Positions 7,379 to 16,256 of a DNA stretch of 64,000 bases are shown in pieces. The notes under the pieces were generated by a model. It worked only from the letters and a program-made list of their open reading frames with translations, was not told where the DNA came from and ran no database searches. The DNA is from Microbacterium sp. Lineage in GTDB: Bacteria; Actinomycetota; Actinomycetes; Actinomycetales; Microbacteriaceae. The stretch is from assembly GCF_031179285.1 (NCBI RefSeq), contig NZ_JAPSHY010000005.1, positions 62,001 to 126,000 on the forward strand, written 5' to 3'. Positions within the stretch are counted from its first letter, which is position 1; the number at the start of each line of letters is the position of its first letter. The translations under genes were made by a program, and so were the position numbers.

Positions 7379-9704
7379 GCGCAGCGCCGTCGACGATCTC
7401 GGCCATGGCGGTCGTCTCCTCATGGTCGCAGGATCCGCCGACCCAGAGGCGGATCCTGCCGGGCTCCACGCGGCGCACGCCGTCGACGCCGGTGAAGGAG
7501 AGCCGAGCGGCCGGCACCTCGAACCGCACAACCTGCGACGTTCCGGCATCCAGTGTGACCCGTTGGAATCCGATCAGCTGTGCGAGCGGTCGGGTCACGC
7601 TCGCGACCTCGTCGTGCGCATAGAGCTGGACGACATCGGTACCCGTCCTCGAACCGGTGTTGCGCACGCGGACGGTCACCCGGAGATCCGCGCCGACGCC
7701 GACGACGTCGGCCGCCGTCAGCTCCTCGTGCGAGAACGTGGTGTAGCTCAGACCGTAACCGAAGGGCCTGACGGGCGTCGGGTCGGCGCTGGTCACATCG
7801 GTCCGTCCGCCGAGGACGGGACGGAGGTAGGAGAAGGGCTGAGCGCCCGCGGAGCGGGGGAGCGACACCGGCAATCGGCCGGACGGAGTGGCCCGGCCGC
7901 TCAGCAGTGCGGCGACCGCAGGCCCCCCCTCCTCGCCGGGGAAGAAGGTCTGAAGCGCTGCGGCCGCGGGCACTGCACCTGCCGCCCGGTCCGCAGCGGC
8001 GTGCGCCCTCGAGTTCACCGCGCCGAGACCGGTGACCGCGCCGCCGCCCGCGCCATCGCCGCGCAGTGCCGGCAGCGCCCAGTCGAGCACGTAGGGCCGG
8101 CCCGTCATCACCACGAGCACCACCGGCGTTCCCGTCGCGATGACGGCTTCGACGAGGTCACGCTGGATGCCGGGCAGGTCGAGCGATTCGACATCGTTGC
8201 CCTCGCCGACCGTGCCGCGGCCGAACAGTCCGGCGCGGTCGCCAACGACCACGACGGCGACGTCGGCCGCCTCGGCCTCCGCGACCGCGGCAGGCAGCGC
8301 ACTCCGGTCGGCCGACTCCACCGCGCACCCCGGCGAATGCACGATGTCCGCGTGCGGGAACTCCTCGCGGATCGACTGCAGCACGGTCGGGAGCGCGATT
8401 CCTGGCTCGGTTCCCGGATGATGCACGAGCACGTGGTTGACGAACGAATAGCAGCCCATGAGGGCCTCGGCGCTGTCGGCGTTGGGCCCGATCACCGCGA
8501 TGCGCTGTCGTGCCGAGGGATCGAGCGGCAGGATGCCGTCGTTGCTGAGGAGCACCACGGACTCCTCGGCGAGACGGCGCGCGATCGCCCGATGCGCCGG
8601 CGGGTCGAGGTCGACGGCGGTCGGTTCGCGGCTGAAGTCCGCGTCCAGCAGCCCGAGCTTCTCCTTCTGAGACAGCACTCGCGCCACGGCCCTGTCGAGG
8701 ACCCGGGCGTCCAGAGCACCGGCTCTCACCTGCCCGGCGAGCGTCGTGTACGCATCGGGCGACGGGAGTTCCACATCGATTCCCGCCGAGATCGCGAGCG
8801 CGGCAGCTTCGCCGCGGTCCGCGGCGATGCGGTGCATCGTCCGCAGGAAGTCGACGGCGAAGTAGTCGGAGACCACCACGCCCTCGAAGCCCCAGCGCCC
8901 TCGCAGCACCTCGTCGAGGTAGTACGGGTCGGCGGCCACGGGCACCCCGTCGATGTCGGTGTAGGAGTTCATCACGCTGCGGGCGCCGCCCTCTCGGATG
9001 GCCATCTCGAACGGCGGCAGGAGCACGTCTTCGATCTCGCGGCGACCCAGATGCACCGGGGCGTGATTACGGCCGGCCTGCGAGGCGGAGTATCCGACGA
9101 AATGCTTGAGCGTGGCGTGCACGCCCTCGGACTGCAGGCCGCGGACGTAGGCGGTGCCGATCACGCCGACCACCAGGGGATCCTCGGCGATGCACTCGTC
9201 GACGCGCCCCCACCGCGGGTCGCGGATCACGTCGAGCACCGGCGCGAGTCCCTGATGGATGCCCAGCGCCCGCATCGACGATCCGATCGCACGCCCCATC
9301 TCCTCGACGAGGTCGGCATCGAAGGAGGCCCCCCAGGCCAGCGGCGTCGGGAAGGTTGCCGCCTGCCAGGCGGCGAGTCCCGTCAGGCATTCCTCGTGCA
9401 CGAGCGCGGGGATGCCGAGACGCGTCTCCTGCTGCAGGCGCCGCTGCTCCGCCCACAGCCACCTCGCCCGCTCCAGCGGGTCGACGGGCCGGGTGCCGTA
9501 GACCCGTGTGAGGTGGCCGATGCCGTCAGCCACGGCCTCCTCGTACCGGGTGGAGCTCTTCTTCCCGCCCGACATCGGGGCGACGACCTCATCGCCCTGG
9601 TCCACCCAGAAGCCCATGAGCTGCGCCTGCTTCTCCTCGAGGGTCATCCGTTCGAGGAGCGCCTCGACGCGGGGGGAGAGGGGGCGGGGGGTCTTCTGCA
9701 GCAC
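7368..9704 (-). CDS. Glycoside hydrolase family 3 beta-glucosidase
   Basis: 778 residues without a signal peptide, so a cytoplasmic enzyme. The GH3 N-domain starts at VEALLERMTLEEKQAQLMG; the nucleophile region is EGVVVSDYFAV with the catalytic Asp in SDY. The C-domain contains the KEKLGLLD-type linker, GPNADSAEALMGCYSF and a C-terminal fibronectin III-like domain (YGLSYTTFSHEELT onward). The start is GTG at 9704, preceded by AGAAAGAG. It is the last gene of the sugar-uptake operon (binding protein, two permeases, glucosidase), so it probably hydrolyses imported beta-glucosides or xylosides; the exact sugar is not readable. Confidence 0.9.
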   Translation of the reverse strand: MLQKTPRPLSPRVEALLERMTLEEKQAQLMGFWVDQGDEVVAPMSGGKKSSTRYEEAVADGIGHLTRVYGTRPVDPLERARWLWAEQRRLQQETRLGIPALVHEECLTGLAAWQAATFPTPLAWGASFDADLVEEMGRAIGSSMRALGIHQGLAPVLDVIRDPRWGRVDECIAEDPLVVGVIGTAYVRGLQSEGVHATLKHFVGYSASQAGRNHAPVHLGRREIEDVLLPPFEMAIREGGARSVMNSYTDIDGVPVAADPYYLDEVLRGRWGFEGVVVSDYFAVDFLRTMHRIAADRGEAAALAISAGIDVELPSPDAYTTLAGQVRAGALDARVLDRAVARVLSQKEKLGLLDADFSREPTAVDLDPPAHRAIARRLAEESVVLLSNDGILPLDPSARQRIAVIGPNADSAEALMGCYSFVNHVLVHHPGTEPGIALPTVLQSIREEFPHADIVHSPGCAVESADRSALPAAVAEAEAADVAVVVVGDRAGLFGRGTVGEGNDVESLDLPGIQRDLVEAVIATGTPVVLVVMTGRPYVLDWALPALRGDGAGGGAVTGLGAVNSRAHAAADRAAGAVPAAAALQTFFPGEEGGPAVAALLSGRATPSGRLPVSLPRSAGAQPFSYLRPVLGGRTDVTSADPTPVRPFGYGLSYTTFSHEELTAADVVGVGADLRVTVRVRNTGSRTGTDVVQLYAHDEVASVTRPLAQLIGFQRVTLDAGTSQVVRFEVPAARLSFTGVDGVRRVEPGRIRLWVGGSCDHEETTAMAEIVDGAALNR

Positions 9705-9769
9705 GTTCGTCTCTTTCTGCTGGTGGTGTCGTGAGGTCTGCGCAGGTTTTGGCGTCGCCCTGGTGGGGG

Positions 9770-10651
9770 TCAGCCCTTCACCGCTCCGGTCAGCCCGCCG
9801 ACGATGCGCCGCTCGAAGAGGCTGAAGAACACCAGCGCCGGAATCATCGACAGCGAGGTGAAGGCGAGGACCTTCGCGGTGTCGACCGAGTACTGCGACG
9901 CGAACGACTGCACGCCCAGCGGCAGGGTGAAGGACGCCGCGTCGTTGAGGATGAACAGGGGCAGCAGGTATCCGTTCCAGCTGCCGATGAAGGCCAGGAT
10001 GCCGGTGGTGATGACGCCGGGCAGCGACAGTGGGAGCACCATGCGCCAGAAGAACCCCAGCCGGCTGCATCCGTCGATGAAGGCGGCCTCCTGGATCTCG
10101 TCGGGGATCGCGCGCAGGAAGGGCACGAGGATGATGATCGTGGTCGGGAGGGTGAAAGCGATCTGCGGCAGGATGACCCCGAGCAGGGAGTTCATCAGCC
10201 CGAGGTCGCGCACGACGATGTAGAGCGGTGTGATCGCCACGGTGAGGGGGAACATGAGGCCGGCCGCGAACAGCGCGTAAAGGACTCCCCGGCCGGCGAA
10301 CCGGTATCGCGCGATGACGTATGCCGCCATCAGGCCGAGCGCGATTGCACCGCCGGTGGTGGCGAGGGCGACCAGCGTCGAGTTGAGCACCTGCTGCCAG
10401 AACACACCGCCGAACAGCACGTCGAGATAGTTCGCGACGATCCACGGCTGCGGCATGCCCGCGGGGTCCGCGGTGATCTGCGCATTCGTGCGGAACCCGC
10501 CGATGACGATGTACGCGATGGGGGCGAGCATGAGCCCGACCGTGATCAGCGCGACGACGTACACCGTCGGGTGCGCCCACGGCAGGCGCGCCCGCGCCGC
10601 GCGGCCCGAAGGGGTCGCACGCTGCGTCACCAGCAGCGATGTCGTGGTCAT
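9770..10651 (-). CDS. Sugar ABC transporter permease, MalG type
   Basis: 293 residues with six membrane segments. The EAA loop that docks the ATPase is visible as EIQEAAFIDGCSRLGFFWRM, followed by VLPLSLPGVITTGILAFIGS. The C-terminus VGGLTGAVKG is typical of MalG-type permeases. The ATG overlaps the stop of the MalF-type gene (ATGA) and has the ribosome-binding site GGAGGA. No ATPase gene is present in the island, so the transporter probably uses a shared MsiK-like ATPase encoded elsewhere, as is common in actinobacteria. Confidence 0.93.
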   Translation of the reverse strand: MTTTSLLVTQRATPSGRAARARLPWAHPTVYVVALITVGLMLAPIAYIVIGGFRTNAQITADPAGMPQPWIVANYLDVLFGGVFWQQVLNSTLVALATTGGAIALGLMAAYVIARYRFAGRGVLYALFAAGLMFPLTVAITPLYIVVRDLGLMNSLLGVILPQIAFTLPTTIIILVPFLRAIPDEIQEAAFIDGCSRLGFFWRMVLPLSLPGVITTGILAFIGSWNGYLLPLFILNDAASFTLPLGVQSFASQYSVDTAKVLAFTSLSMIPALVFFSLFERRIVGGLTGAVKG

Positions 10652-11670
10652 CGTGTCCTCCTCGACACGTTGCGGCGGGATAGCGGTCCGGTGAGGGCGC
10701 CGTCGGTGTCTCGCCTCAGCACGGCGCGCTGGTAGATCAGCGCCACCACGAGCGAGATGACGAACAGCACGACCGCCACCGCATTGCCGTAGCCGAAGTT
10801 GCCTGCGTTGCGCCCCTCCGACACCATGTATGTGGCCATCGTCGACGTGCCGGCCGTCGAGGCGATGTACTGCCCCCAGATGATGTAGACGAGGTCGAAC
10901 AGCTGGAGCGAGCCGATGATCGACAGGAAGGCCCAGATCCGCAGCGTCGGTCCGAGCAGCGGCAGGGTGATCCGCCACTGGATCTGCCAGTAGGAGGCGC
11001 CGTCGATGGCGGCGGCCTCATGGAGCTCTTCGGGGATGCCCTGGAGTCCGGCGAGGAACAGGATGACGGCGAACCCGACGTACTTCCAGGTGATGATCGC
11101 CATCAAAGTCCAGATCGCGACGTCAGGGTTCGACAGCCAGTCGTTGCGCAGGAACCCCAGGCCTGTGCTCTCGAGGAGATCGTTGAACGCACCGGCGGTC
11201 TGAAGCATCAGGCTCCAGCCCGTGCCCACCACGACCTCGGAGATCACATAGGGGATGAAGATCAGCACCCGGATCAGTGACTGCCCGCGCATGCGGCGGT
11301 TCAGCAGCAGCGCAAGCAGGATCGCCGCAGGCCCCTGCAGCACGAGCGACAGCACGAGGATGACGCCGTTGTGGGTGAGTGCCTCATGGAAGAGCGGGTC
11401 CTGAAGAATCGTGATGTAGTTCTTCAGGCCGACGAACTCGGTCGGAGGACCGTACCCCTGCCAGCTGAAGAAGCCGTAGTACGCCGCCATCAGCACCGGG
11501 AAGATGACGAATCCGACGAAGACGAGCAGCGCGGGCCCGGCCAGCAGGACGATCTCGAGCCGGACGCCCCACCGGCGCCGGGTGGGGGAGGACCTCTGAG
11601 GGTCTTCCCCCACCGGGGTGCCCGTGGTGACGTCGCTCGGCGGTGCGGAGAGCATCACGGGAGTGGTCAT
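10648..11670 (-). CDS. Sugar ABC transporter permease, MalF type
   Basis: 340 residues with six membrane segments (first at about 41-62) and an EAA loop ELHEAAAIDGASYWQIQWRI. The long N-terminal cytoplasmic tail (1-38) is Pro/Ser-rich. Its start is 7 bases after the stop of the binding-protein gene, and its end overlaps the MalG-type gene by 4 bases. The first codons contain a strong hairpin (11581-11614), described separately, that could lower permease synthesis relative to the binding protein. Confidence 0.93.
   Translation of the reverse strand: MTTPVMLSAPPSDVTTGTPVGEDPQRSSPTRRRWGVRLEIVLLAGPALLVFVGFVIFPVLMAAYYGFFSWQGYGPPTEFVGLKNYITILQDPLFHEALTHNGVILVLSLVLQGPAAILLALLLNRRMRGQSLIRVLIFIPYVISEVVVGTGWSLMLQTAGAFNDLLESTGLGFLRNDWLSNPDVAIWTLMAIITWKYVGFAVILFLAGLQGIPEELHEAAAIDGASYWQIQWRITLPLLGPTLRIWAFLSIIGSLQLFDLVYIIWGQYIASTAGTSTMATYMVSEGRNAGNFGYGNAVAVVLFVISLVVALIYQRAVLRRDTDGALTGPLSRRNVSRRTR
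11581..11614 (-). promoter_or_regulatory. Strong intragenic hairpin at the binding-protein/permease junction
   Basis: A 14-bp stem (GGTGGGGGAGGACC pairing with GGTCTTCCCCCACC, one wobble) with a 6-base loop. On the mRNA it lies about 65-100 bases past the binding-protein stop and inside the first 30 codons of the first permease. There is no T-run, so it is more likely an mRNA stabiliser or translation brake than a terminator. Confidence 0.6.
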
Positions 11671-11677
11671 GCTCCGC

Positions 11678-12967
11678 TCAGGCCTTCGCCGCGGCGTCCT
11701 GCACGGCTGCGACGATGTCGTCGGGCGTTCCCTGACCTGCCAGCATGTCGACGACCGCGACGTTCAGGGCGTTGCCGACGTTCTGGCCGTAGACCGTGTC
11801 GAGCCACTGCGAGGCGTACGGTGCGGCGTTGTACGCCTCGAGGATCGCCTGCAGGTACGGCTCGGTGACGGCCCCCTGCGCGACCGTGTTCACCGGAGGC
11901 GCGTTGAACGCCTTGTAGTAGGCGGTCTGCACATCTGCGGTGCCGAGGAAGTTGAGGAAGTCGACGCAGGCGTCCGGCGCGTCGACCGAGCAGGAGTAGC
12001 CGTCGACGCCGCCCATCATCGACCCGGGCTCGCCCTCGCCGCCCTCGACCTCCGGGAACGGGAACCAGCCGAGATCCGCGAGCGGCTTCTCGTCCGGCGT
12101 GAGCGACCCGATCACGCCGGGGTTCCACGCGCCCATCAGCTCCATTCCGGCCTGGTGGTTGGCGATGAGGCCGGCGGAGCTGCCCGCGCCCTGCTGGGCG
12201 GACGTGGTCAGGAAGCCGGGGTTGAACGGCTCGCTCGCGGCGAATTCCTGCAGATCCTCACCGGCGCGCACCCAGCACTCGTCGTCGAAGGCCATCTCAT
12301 CGGCGGCCTTGGCGAGGGTGTCGGAGCTGCACTCGCGCAGTGCGAACCAGTAGTACCAGTGGGCCGCCGGCCACGCGTCCTTCGCGCCGAGCGCGATCGG
12401 CGCGACGCCGGCCGTCTTCAGTGCGGCCGTCGCCTGCTCGAGCTCCTCGATCGTGGTCGGCGTCTCGGTGATCCCCGCCTGGGTGAACAGGTCCTGGCTG
12501 TAGAACAGGCCGCCCGGAAGCACGGCGACCGGCATCGCGTAGATCTTGTCGTCGAGACTGTTGGCCGAGTATGCGGCATCCGGGATCTCGTCCGCCGCGG
12601 CACCTGAGATGACGTCGGTGAGGTCCTTGAGCTGGCCGGCCTTCACCATCGCCGCCATCTTGCCGCCGCCGCGCTGCAGGAAGATGTCGGGCGCATCGCC
12701 GGAGTTGAGTGCGGTCTGCAGCTTGCCGTCGAGGTCCTCGTTCTGAATGGACTGGATCTCGATGGTGACGTCGGGGTTGTCCGCTTCGAAGTCGGCGACC
12801 GTCTGCTCCCAGAACTCCGTGCCGGGTCCGGTGGTGGAGTTGTGCCAGAGCGTCATGGAGGTGGTGCCGTCATCCGTGCCTGCACCCTGCGAGCAGCCGG
12901 CCAGGGCGAGAGCCCCGACCATGACCGCGGCGGCTGTGGACGCGAGGGGGAGCCTTCTGCTGTTCAT
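11678..12967 (-). CDS. Extracellular solute (sugar)-binding lipoprotein
   Basis: 429 residues with a lipoprotein signal peptide: basic start MNSRRLP, hydrophobic core, and lipobox LALAGC with Cys at 25. The mature part looks like the SBP type 1 / MalE-like family (TSMTLWHNSTTGPGTEFWEQ near the start; GDAPDIFLQRGGGKMAAM for the hinge region). It should capture the sugar outside the membrane and feed the two permeases downstream. The ATG at 12967 has the strong site GAGGAG. It is the first gene of the operon and is transcribed from the region containing the LacI-type operator. Confidence 0.92.
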   Translation of the reverse strand: MNSRRLPLASTAAAVMVGALALAGCSQGAGTDDGTTSMTLWHNSTTGPGTEFWEQTVADFEADNPDVTIEIQSIQNEDLDGKLQTALNSGDAPDIFLQRGGGKMAAMVKAGQLKDLTDVISGAAADEIPDAAYSANSLDDKIYAMPVAVLPGGLFYSQDLFTQAGITETPTTIEELEQATAALKTAGVAPIALGAKDAWPAAHWYYWFALRECSSDTLAKAADEMAFDDECWVRAGEDLQEFAASEPFNPGFLTTSAQQGAGSSAGLIANHQAGMELMGAWNPGVIGSLTPDEKPLADLGWFPFPEVEGGEGEPGSMMGGVDGYSCSVDAPDACVDFLNFLGTADVQTAYYKAFNAPPVNTVAQGAVTEPYLQAILEAYNAAPYASQWLDTVYGQNVGNALNVAVVDMLAGQGTPDDIVAAVQDAAAKA

Positions 12968-13077
12968 CTGATCGTTCTCCTCGTCGAGTTGCGCACCGCG
13001 GCATTGCGGGCGCTGCAGCCGCCTGTCGGCTGACCGCGTGGCAAGCAGTCTCACTCGGCGCTCAGCGATCGTCAAAC

Positions 13078-13089
13078 GTTTTCGAAAAC
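13078..13089. promoter_or_regulatory. LacI-family operator
   Basis: GTTTTCGAAAAC is a perfect 12-bp palindrome, flanked by AAAC on the left and AGTTT on the right, between the divergent sugar operon and the LacI-type gene. LacI-family operators are A/T-rich palindromes with a central CG, which fits. It would control both the sugar operon and its own regulator. Confidence 0.75.
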
Positions 13090-13116
13090 AGTTTCCGCCC
13101 TGCATTCCGACCGAGC

Positions 13117-13122
13117 TACGCT
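13117..13122 (+). promoter_or_regulatory. -10 box of the lacI-type gene (leaderless)
   Basis: TACGCT ends 8 bases before the ATG at 13131, so the transcript probably starts at or next to the A of the start codon. No ribosome-binding site is present, which agrees. Confidence 0.55.
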
Positions 13123-13130
13123 GAACACCC

Positions 13131-14135
13131 ATGAGCGGACGAACGACCATCCACGATGTCGCGCAGGCGGCGGGAGTGTCGGTGTCGACGGTTTCGAAAG
13201 CCGTCAACGGCCGCTACGGCATCGCCGATGCCACGGTCCGCCGCGTCCTCGACGTGGTGCGCGAGCTCGGATACGAATCCAGCCTGGTCGCCAGCAGCAT
13301 GCGAGCGAGGCGAACCGGCGTCATCGGTGTGCTCCTGGCGGATTTCGAACCGTTCAGCGCCGAGATCCTCAAAGGCGTCGGATCCGCAGCGCACGGCACC
13401 GCCTTCGACCTGCTGGCGTACAGCTCTCGTCAGGCGGCGGGCGAGGGCTGGGAACGCCGCTCCTTGAGCAGATTGTCCGGCACGCTGATCGATGCCGCGA
13501 TCATGGTGACCCCCACGGTCGTCAGCGCCGCGGCGGAGATCCCCGTGGTCGCCGTCGATCCGCACACCGGCCGCGCGGATCTTCCGACCGTGGAGTCCGA
13601 CAGCTTCGGCGGCGCACTCACCGCGACGCGGCATCTCATCGACATCGGACATCGCCGAATCGGGTTCCTTGCGGGGCGTCCGGATCTGCGATCGGCGGGC
13701 CTGCGTGACGCCGGCTACCGCCGTGCGCTCGGCGACGCCGGCATCCCTGTGGACCCGTCGCTCATCGGTGTCGGGCGCTACGAGCTGGAGACGACGCGCG
13801 AGTCGGCGCGCCTGCTGCTCGCGGGCGACCGCCGGCCCACCGCGGTCTTCGCCGCCAACGACCTCTCGGCGATCGCCGTCATCGAGGTCGCACAGGAACT
13901 GGGCCTGCGAGTGCCGGACGACCTCTCCGTGATCGGCTTCGACGACGTGCCAGAGGCCTCGCGGCGAGCCCTGCCGCTGACGACGATCCAGCAGCCGATG
14001 CAGCGTCTGGGTGCCGTCGCGGCCGACATGGTGTTCACGCTGCTGTCGGGACAGGAGATCGACCAGGTCCACGTGACGCTGCCGACGAGACTCGTGGTGC
14101 GAGCGACGACCGCGCCGCCGCGGGCCGGAGGGTGA
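13131..14135 (+). CDS. LacI family transcriptional regulator
   Basis: 334 residues. The N-terminal helix-turn-helix is TIHDVAQAAGVSVSTVSKAV (about 5-24), with the hinge helix near 45-55 (SLVASSMRA). The rest is a periplasmic-binding-protein-like effector domain with DLSVIGFDDVPEASRRALPL near the C-terminus. It is divergent from the beta-glucoside ABC transporter and GH3 operon, and the palindromic operator lies between them, so it is the likely local repressor, released by an imported sugar. Confidence 0.93.
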   Translation: MSGRTTIHDVAQAAGVSVSTVSKAVNGRYGIADATVRRVLDVVRELGYESSLVASSMRARRTGVIGVLLADFEPFSAEILKGVGSAAHGTAFDLLAYSSRQAAGEGWERRSLSRLSGTLIDAAIMVTPTVVSAAAEIPVVAVDPHTGRADLPTVESDSFGGALTATRHLIDIGHRRIGFLAGRPDLRSAGLRDAGYRRALGDAGIPVDPSLIGVGRYELETTRESARLLLAGDRRPTAVFAANDLSAIAVIEVAQELGLRVPDDLSVIGFDDVPEASRRALPLTTIQQPMQRLGAVAADMVFTLLSGQEIDQVHVTLPTRLVVRATTAPPRAGG

Positions 14136-14150
14136 CCCGCACCCTGGGGC

Positions 14151-14990
14151 TCAGCCGTGCACCGCGGTGCGCACGAACTCCCAGGCCGGTCGTGCCAGCT
14201 GCGCCGACAGCCGGGCGTGCGCTGCGAACGTGCGCTGCCCCGGCCAGTCGGCAGGAAGGAGGGAGGGCGGAAGGCCCGGGTCGCGGTAGGGGAGAACCCG
14301 CCACTCGTCGATGAAGCGCACGTACGCCGCGAAGGGTGCCGCCTCGGCGGCGGGCAGTGCCGCGAGTGACGCCTGGAAGCGGTCGTGCTCCGCTCGCAGG
14401 GCGTCGAGATCCCACCACTGAGCGATCGCGGCGGCAAGGGGCCCCGCGACCTGAGGCGTCTGCGTCCGGAACACCGTCGCCCACTCTCGCGCGCCGACTT
14501 CGGTCAGGATCAGTTCGACCTCGTCCTCGAGGTACCCCGGGGCGATCCACAGCGCCGGCGAGACGTTGCCGCAGCCGATCCACTGCAGTCGGCGGCGCAG
14601 CTGGTGCCGCAGGTCCCGACGTGACTCCGGGATCGAGAACGACAGCAGGCACCACGCGTCATCGGCCGCCATCTGCCGGATCTCGAAGATGCGACGGTCG
14701 CCTCGCTCGAGCATGGGAATCGCCGCGGGGTTCAGCCGGTAACCGATGGCACCCTCACGCTCGGCGAGCAGCAGACCCTTCTGCTTGAGCCGGGCGACGC
14801 CTGTCCGCGCCGGTGCGGGCGGGATGCCGAGGACGCCGGCCAGACGCACGAGATCGGCCGTCGAGATCCAGCCGCCGAGGCGCCGCAGGTACAGGCCGAT
14901 GAAGGTACGCAGGAGCGACGGGGTGCTGCCGGGTCTCGCGTCGATGTCGTCGACGATCGCGAGCTCGAATGTGGTCAGGGCATCCGGCAT
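14151..14990 (-). CDS. PaaX-like transcriptional regulator of the tryptophan-degradation operon
   Basis: 279 residues. The N-terminal winged-helix region (SLLRTFIGLYLRRLGGWIST, then ADLVRLAGVLG) and the central segment (AWCLLSFSIPESRRDLRHQL, then RRRLQWIGCG) match PaaX-type GntR-related repressors, as does the C-terminal PaaX_C-like region (YVRFIDEWRVLPYRDPGLP). It begins 5 bases after the kynureninase stop and is the last gene of the operon. PaaX-type proteins usually respond to an aryl-CoA or related aromatic metabolite; control of this kynurenine-pathway operon is inferred from position. Confidence 0.85.
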   Translation of the reverse strand: MPDALTTFELAIVDDIDARPGSTPSLLRTFIGLYLRRLGGWISTADLVRLAGVLGIPPAPARTGVARLKQKGLLLAEREGAIGYRLNPAAIPMLERGDRRIFEIRQMAADDAWCLLSFSIPESRRDLRHQLRRRLQWIGCGNVSPALWIAPGYLEDEVELILTEVGAREWATVFRTQTPQVAGPLAAAIAQWWDLDALRAEHDRFQASLAALPAAEAAPFAAYVRFIDEWRVLPYRDPGLPPSLLPADWPGQRTFAAHARLSAQLARPAWEFVRTAVHG

Positions 14991-14995
14991 CCCGC

Positions 14996-16255
14996 TCACC
15001 CCTGCAGTGCGTCTCGCACGGCCAGCACCCCGGTGACGGTCTCGACGTGCGAAGTGCTGAGGGGCGAGAGCCCCAGCCGGATGCCGTCGGGGAACCGGAA
15101 GTCGGGGATGACCCCCCGCGACCACAGCCGTGCGGTCACCGCGCGGAAGTCGGGGTGACCGATGGTGACGTGGCCGCCGCGCAGAGCCGGGTCGCGTGGA
15201 CTCAGCAGCCGCACATCGAGAAAGGCGAGCACCTCGTCGTACGCCCGCACGGCGAGGTCGGTGAGCGACTGCGATTTCGCGCGGACCTGCTCGATCGTCG
15301 CCTCCTCGATGAGATCGAGCATGCCCTGCATGGCGAGCATCGACGTCACCGGCGGGGTGCCGCTCAGCAGCTGGCGGATGTCGGGGGCGGGTACGTACTC
15401 CGGACCCATCGCGAAGATGTCGGCGGCGCTCCACCAGCCCTGGATCGGCTGACGGAGCACTCCCTGCAGCCCGTGGCGCAGGTATGCGAACGCCGGGGAT
15501 CCGGGACCGCCGCCCAGGTACTTGTAGGTGCATCCGACCGCCAGATCCACGCCCCAGGCATCGAGCTGCATCGGCACGACGCCGACGGAATGGCACAGAT
15601 CCCACATCATCAGGGCTCCGGCATCGTGCGCGGCGGCCGTGATCGAGGGCATGTCGGCGAGGGCACCGGAGCGGAAGTCGACGTGGCTGAGTGAGACCAG
15701 CGCGGTGCGATCCGACACGACCGCTGCGACGTCGGCGACACGGACGCCGTGCACCGGATCGGGTTCGAGCCAGCGCAGCGTCATCCCGGTCTCGGCCGCC
15801 ACACCTTCGGCCATGAACCGATCGGTGGGGAAGTTGCCCGCCTCGATCACGAGCTCGCTGCGTGCGGGGTCGGCGGCGGCCGCCGCACGCATCAGCTTGT
15901 AGATGAGCACGCTGGTGGAGTCGGCGACGACGGTCTGCCCGGGGGCTGCGCCGAGCGCGATCCGCCCGATCCGGTCGCCGAGCTGCGTGGGAAGCGCCAT
16001 CCACTGCTCGTCCCAGGAGCGGATGAGCCGGGTGCCCCAGTCCTCGCGCACGAAGGCCGCGATCTTCTCCGGAAGGTCTCGGAGCGGTCGCCCGAGCGAA
16101 TTGCCGTCGAGGTAGGCGACGACGCCCGGCGCGTCGACGAATGCCTTGAGGTGAGGGTGTAGCGGATCGGCGGCATCGAGAGCGCGGGCGGTGTCGATGA
16201 GAGCGCGGTCTGCGCCGGTGCTTGCGACGCCGGCGGCGCCGGAGCGGTCTGTCAT
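14996..16255 (-). CDS. kynU: Kynureninase
   Basis: 419 residues. PLP-dependent fold type I enzyme that cleaves kynurenine to anthranilate and alanine. The PLP lysine is Lys245 in CTYKYLGGGPGSPAF; MMWDLCHSVGVVP contains the PLP-binding Asp. The C-terminal IGHPDFRAVTARLWSRGVIP is typical of the family. The start (MTDRSGAAG) is one base from the stop of the amidohydrolase, so translation is coupled. It works with the tryptophan dioxygenase two genes upstream. Confidence 0.94.
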   Translation of the reverse strand: MTDRSGAAGVASTGADRALIDTARALDAADPLHPHLKAFVDAPGVVAYLDGNSLGRPLRDLPEKIAAFVREDWGTRLIRSWDEQWMALPTQLGDRIGRIALGAAPGQTVVADSTSVLIYKLMRAAAAADPARSELVIEAGNFPTDRFMAEGVAAETGMTLRWLEPDPVHGVRVADVAAVVSDRTALVSLSHVDFRSGALADMPSITAAAHDAGALMMWDLCHSVGVVPMQLDAWGVDLAVGCTYKYLGGGPGSPAFAYLRHGLQGVLRQPIQGWWSAADIFAMGPEYVPAPDIRQLLSGTPPVTSMLAMQGMLDLIEEATIEQVRAKSQSLTDLAVRAYDEVLAFLDVRLLSPRDPALRGGHVTIGHPDFRAVTARLWSRGVIPDFRFPDGIRLGLSPLSTSHVETVTGVLAVRDALQG

Positions 16256-16256
16256 G

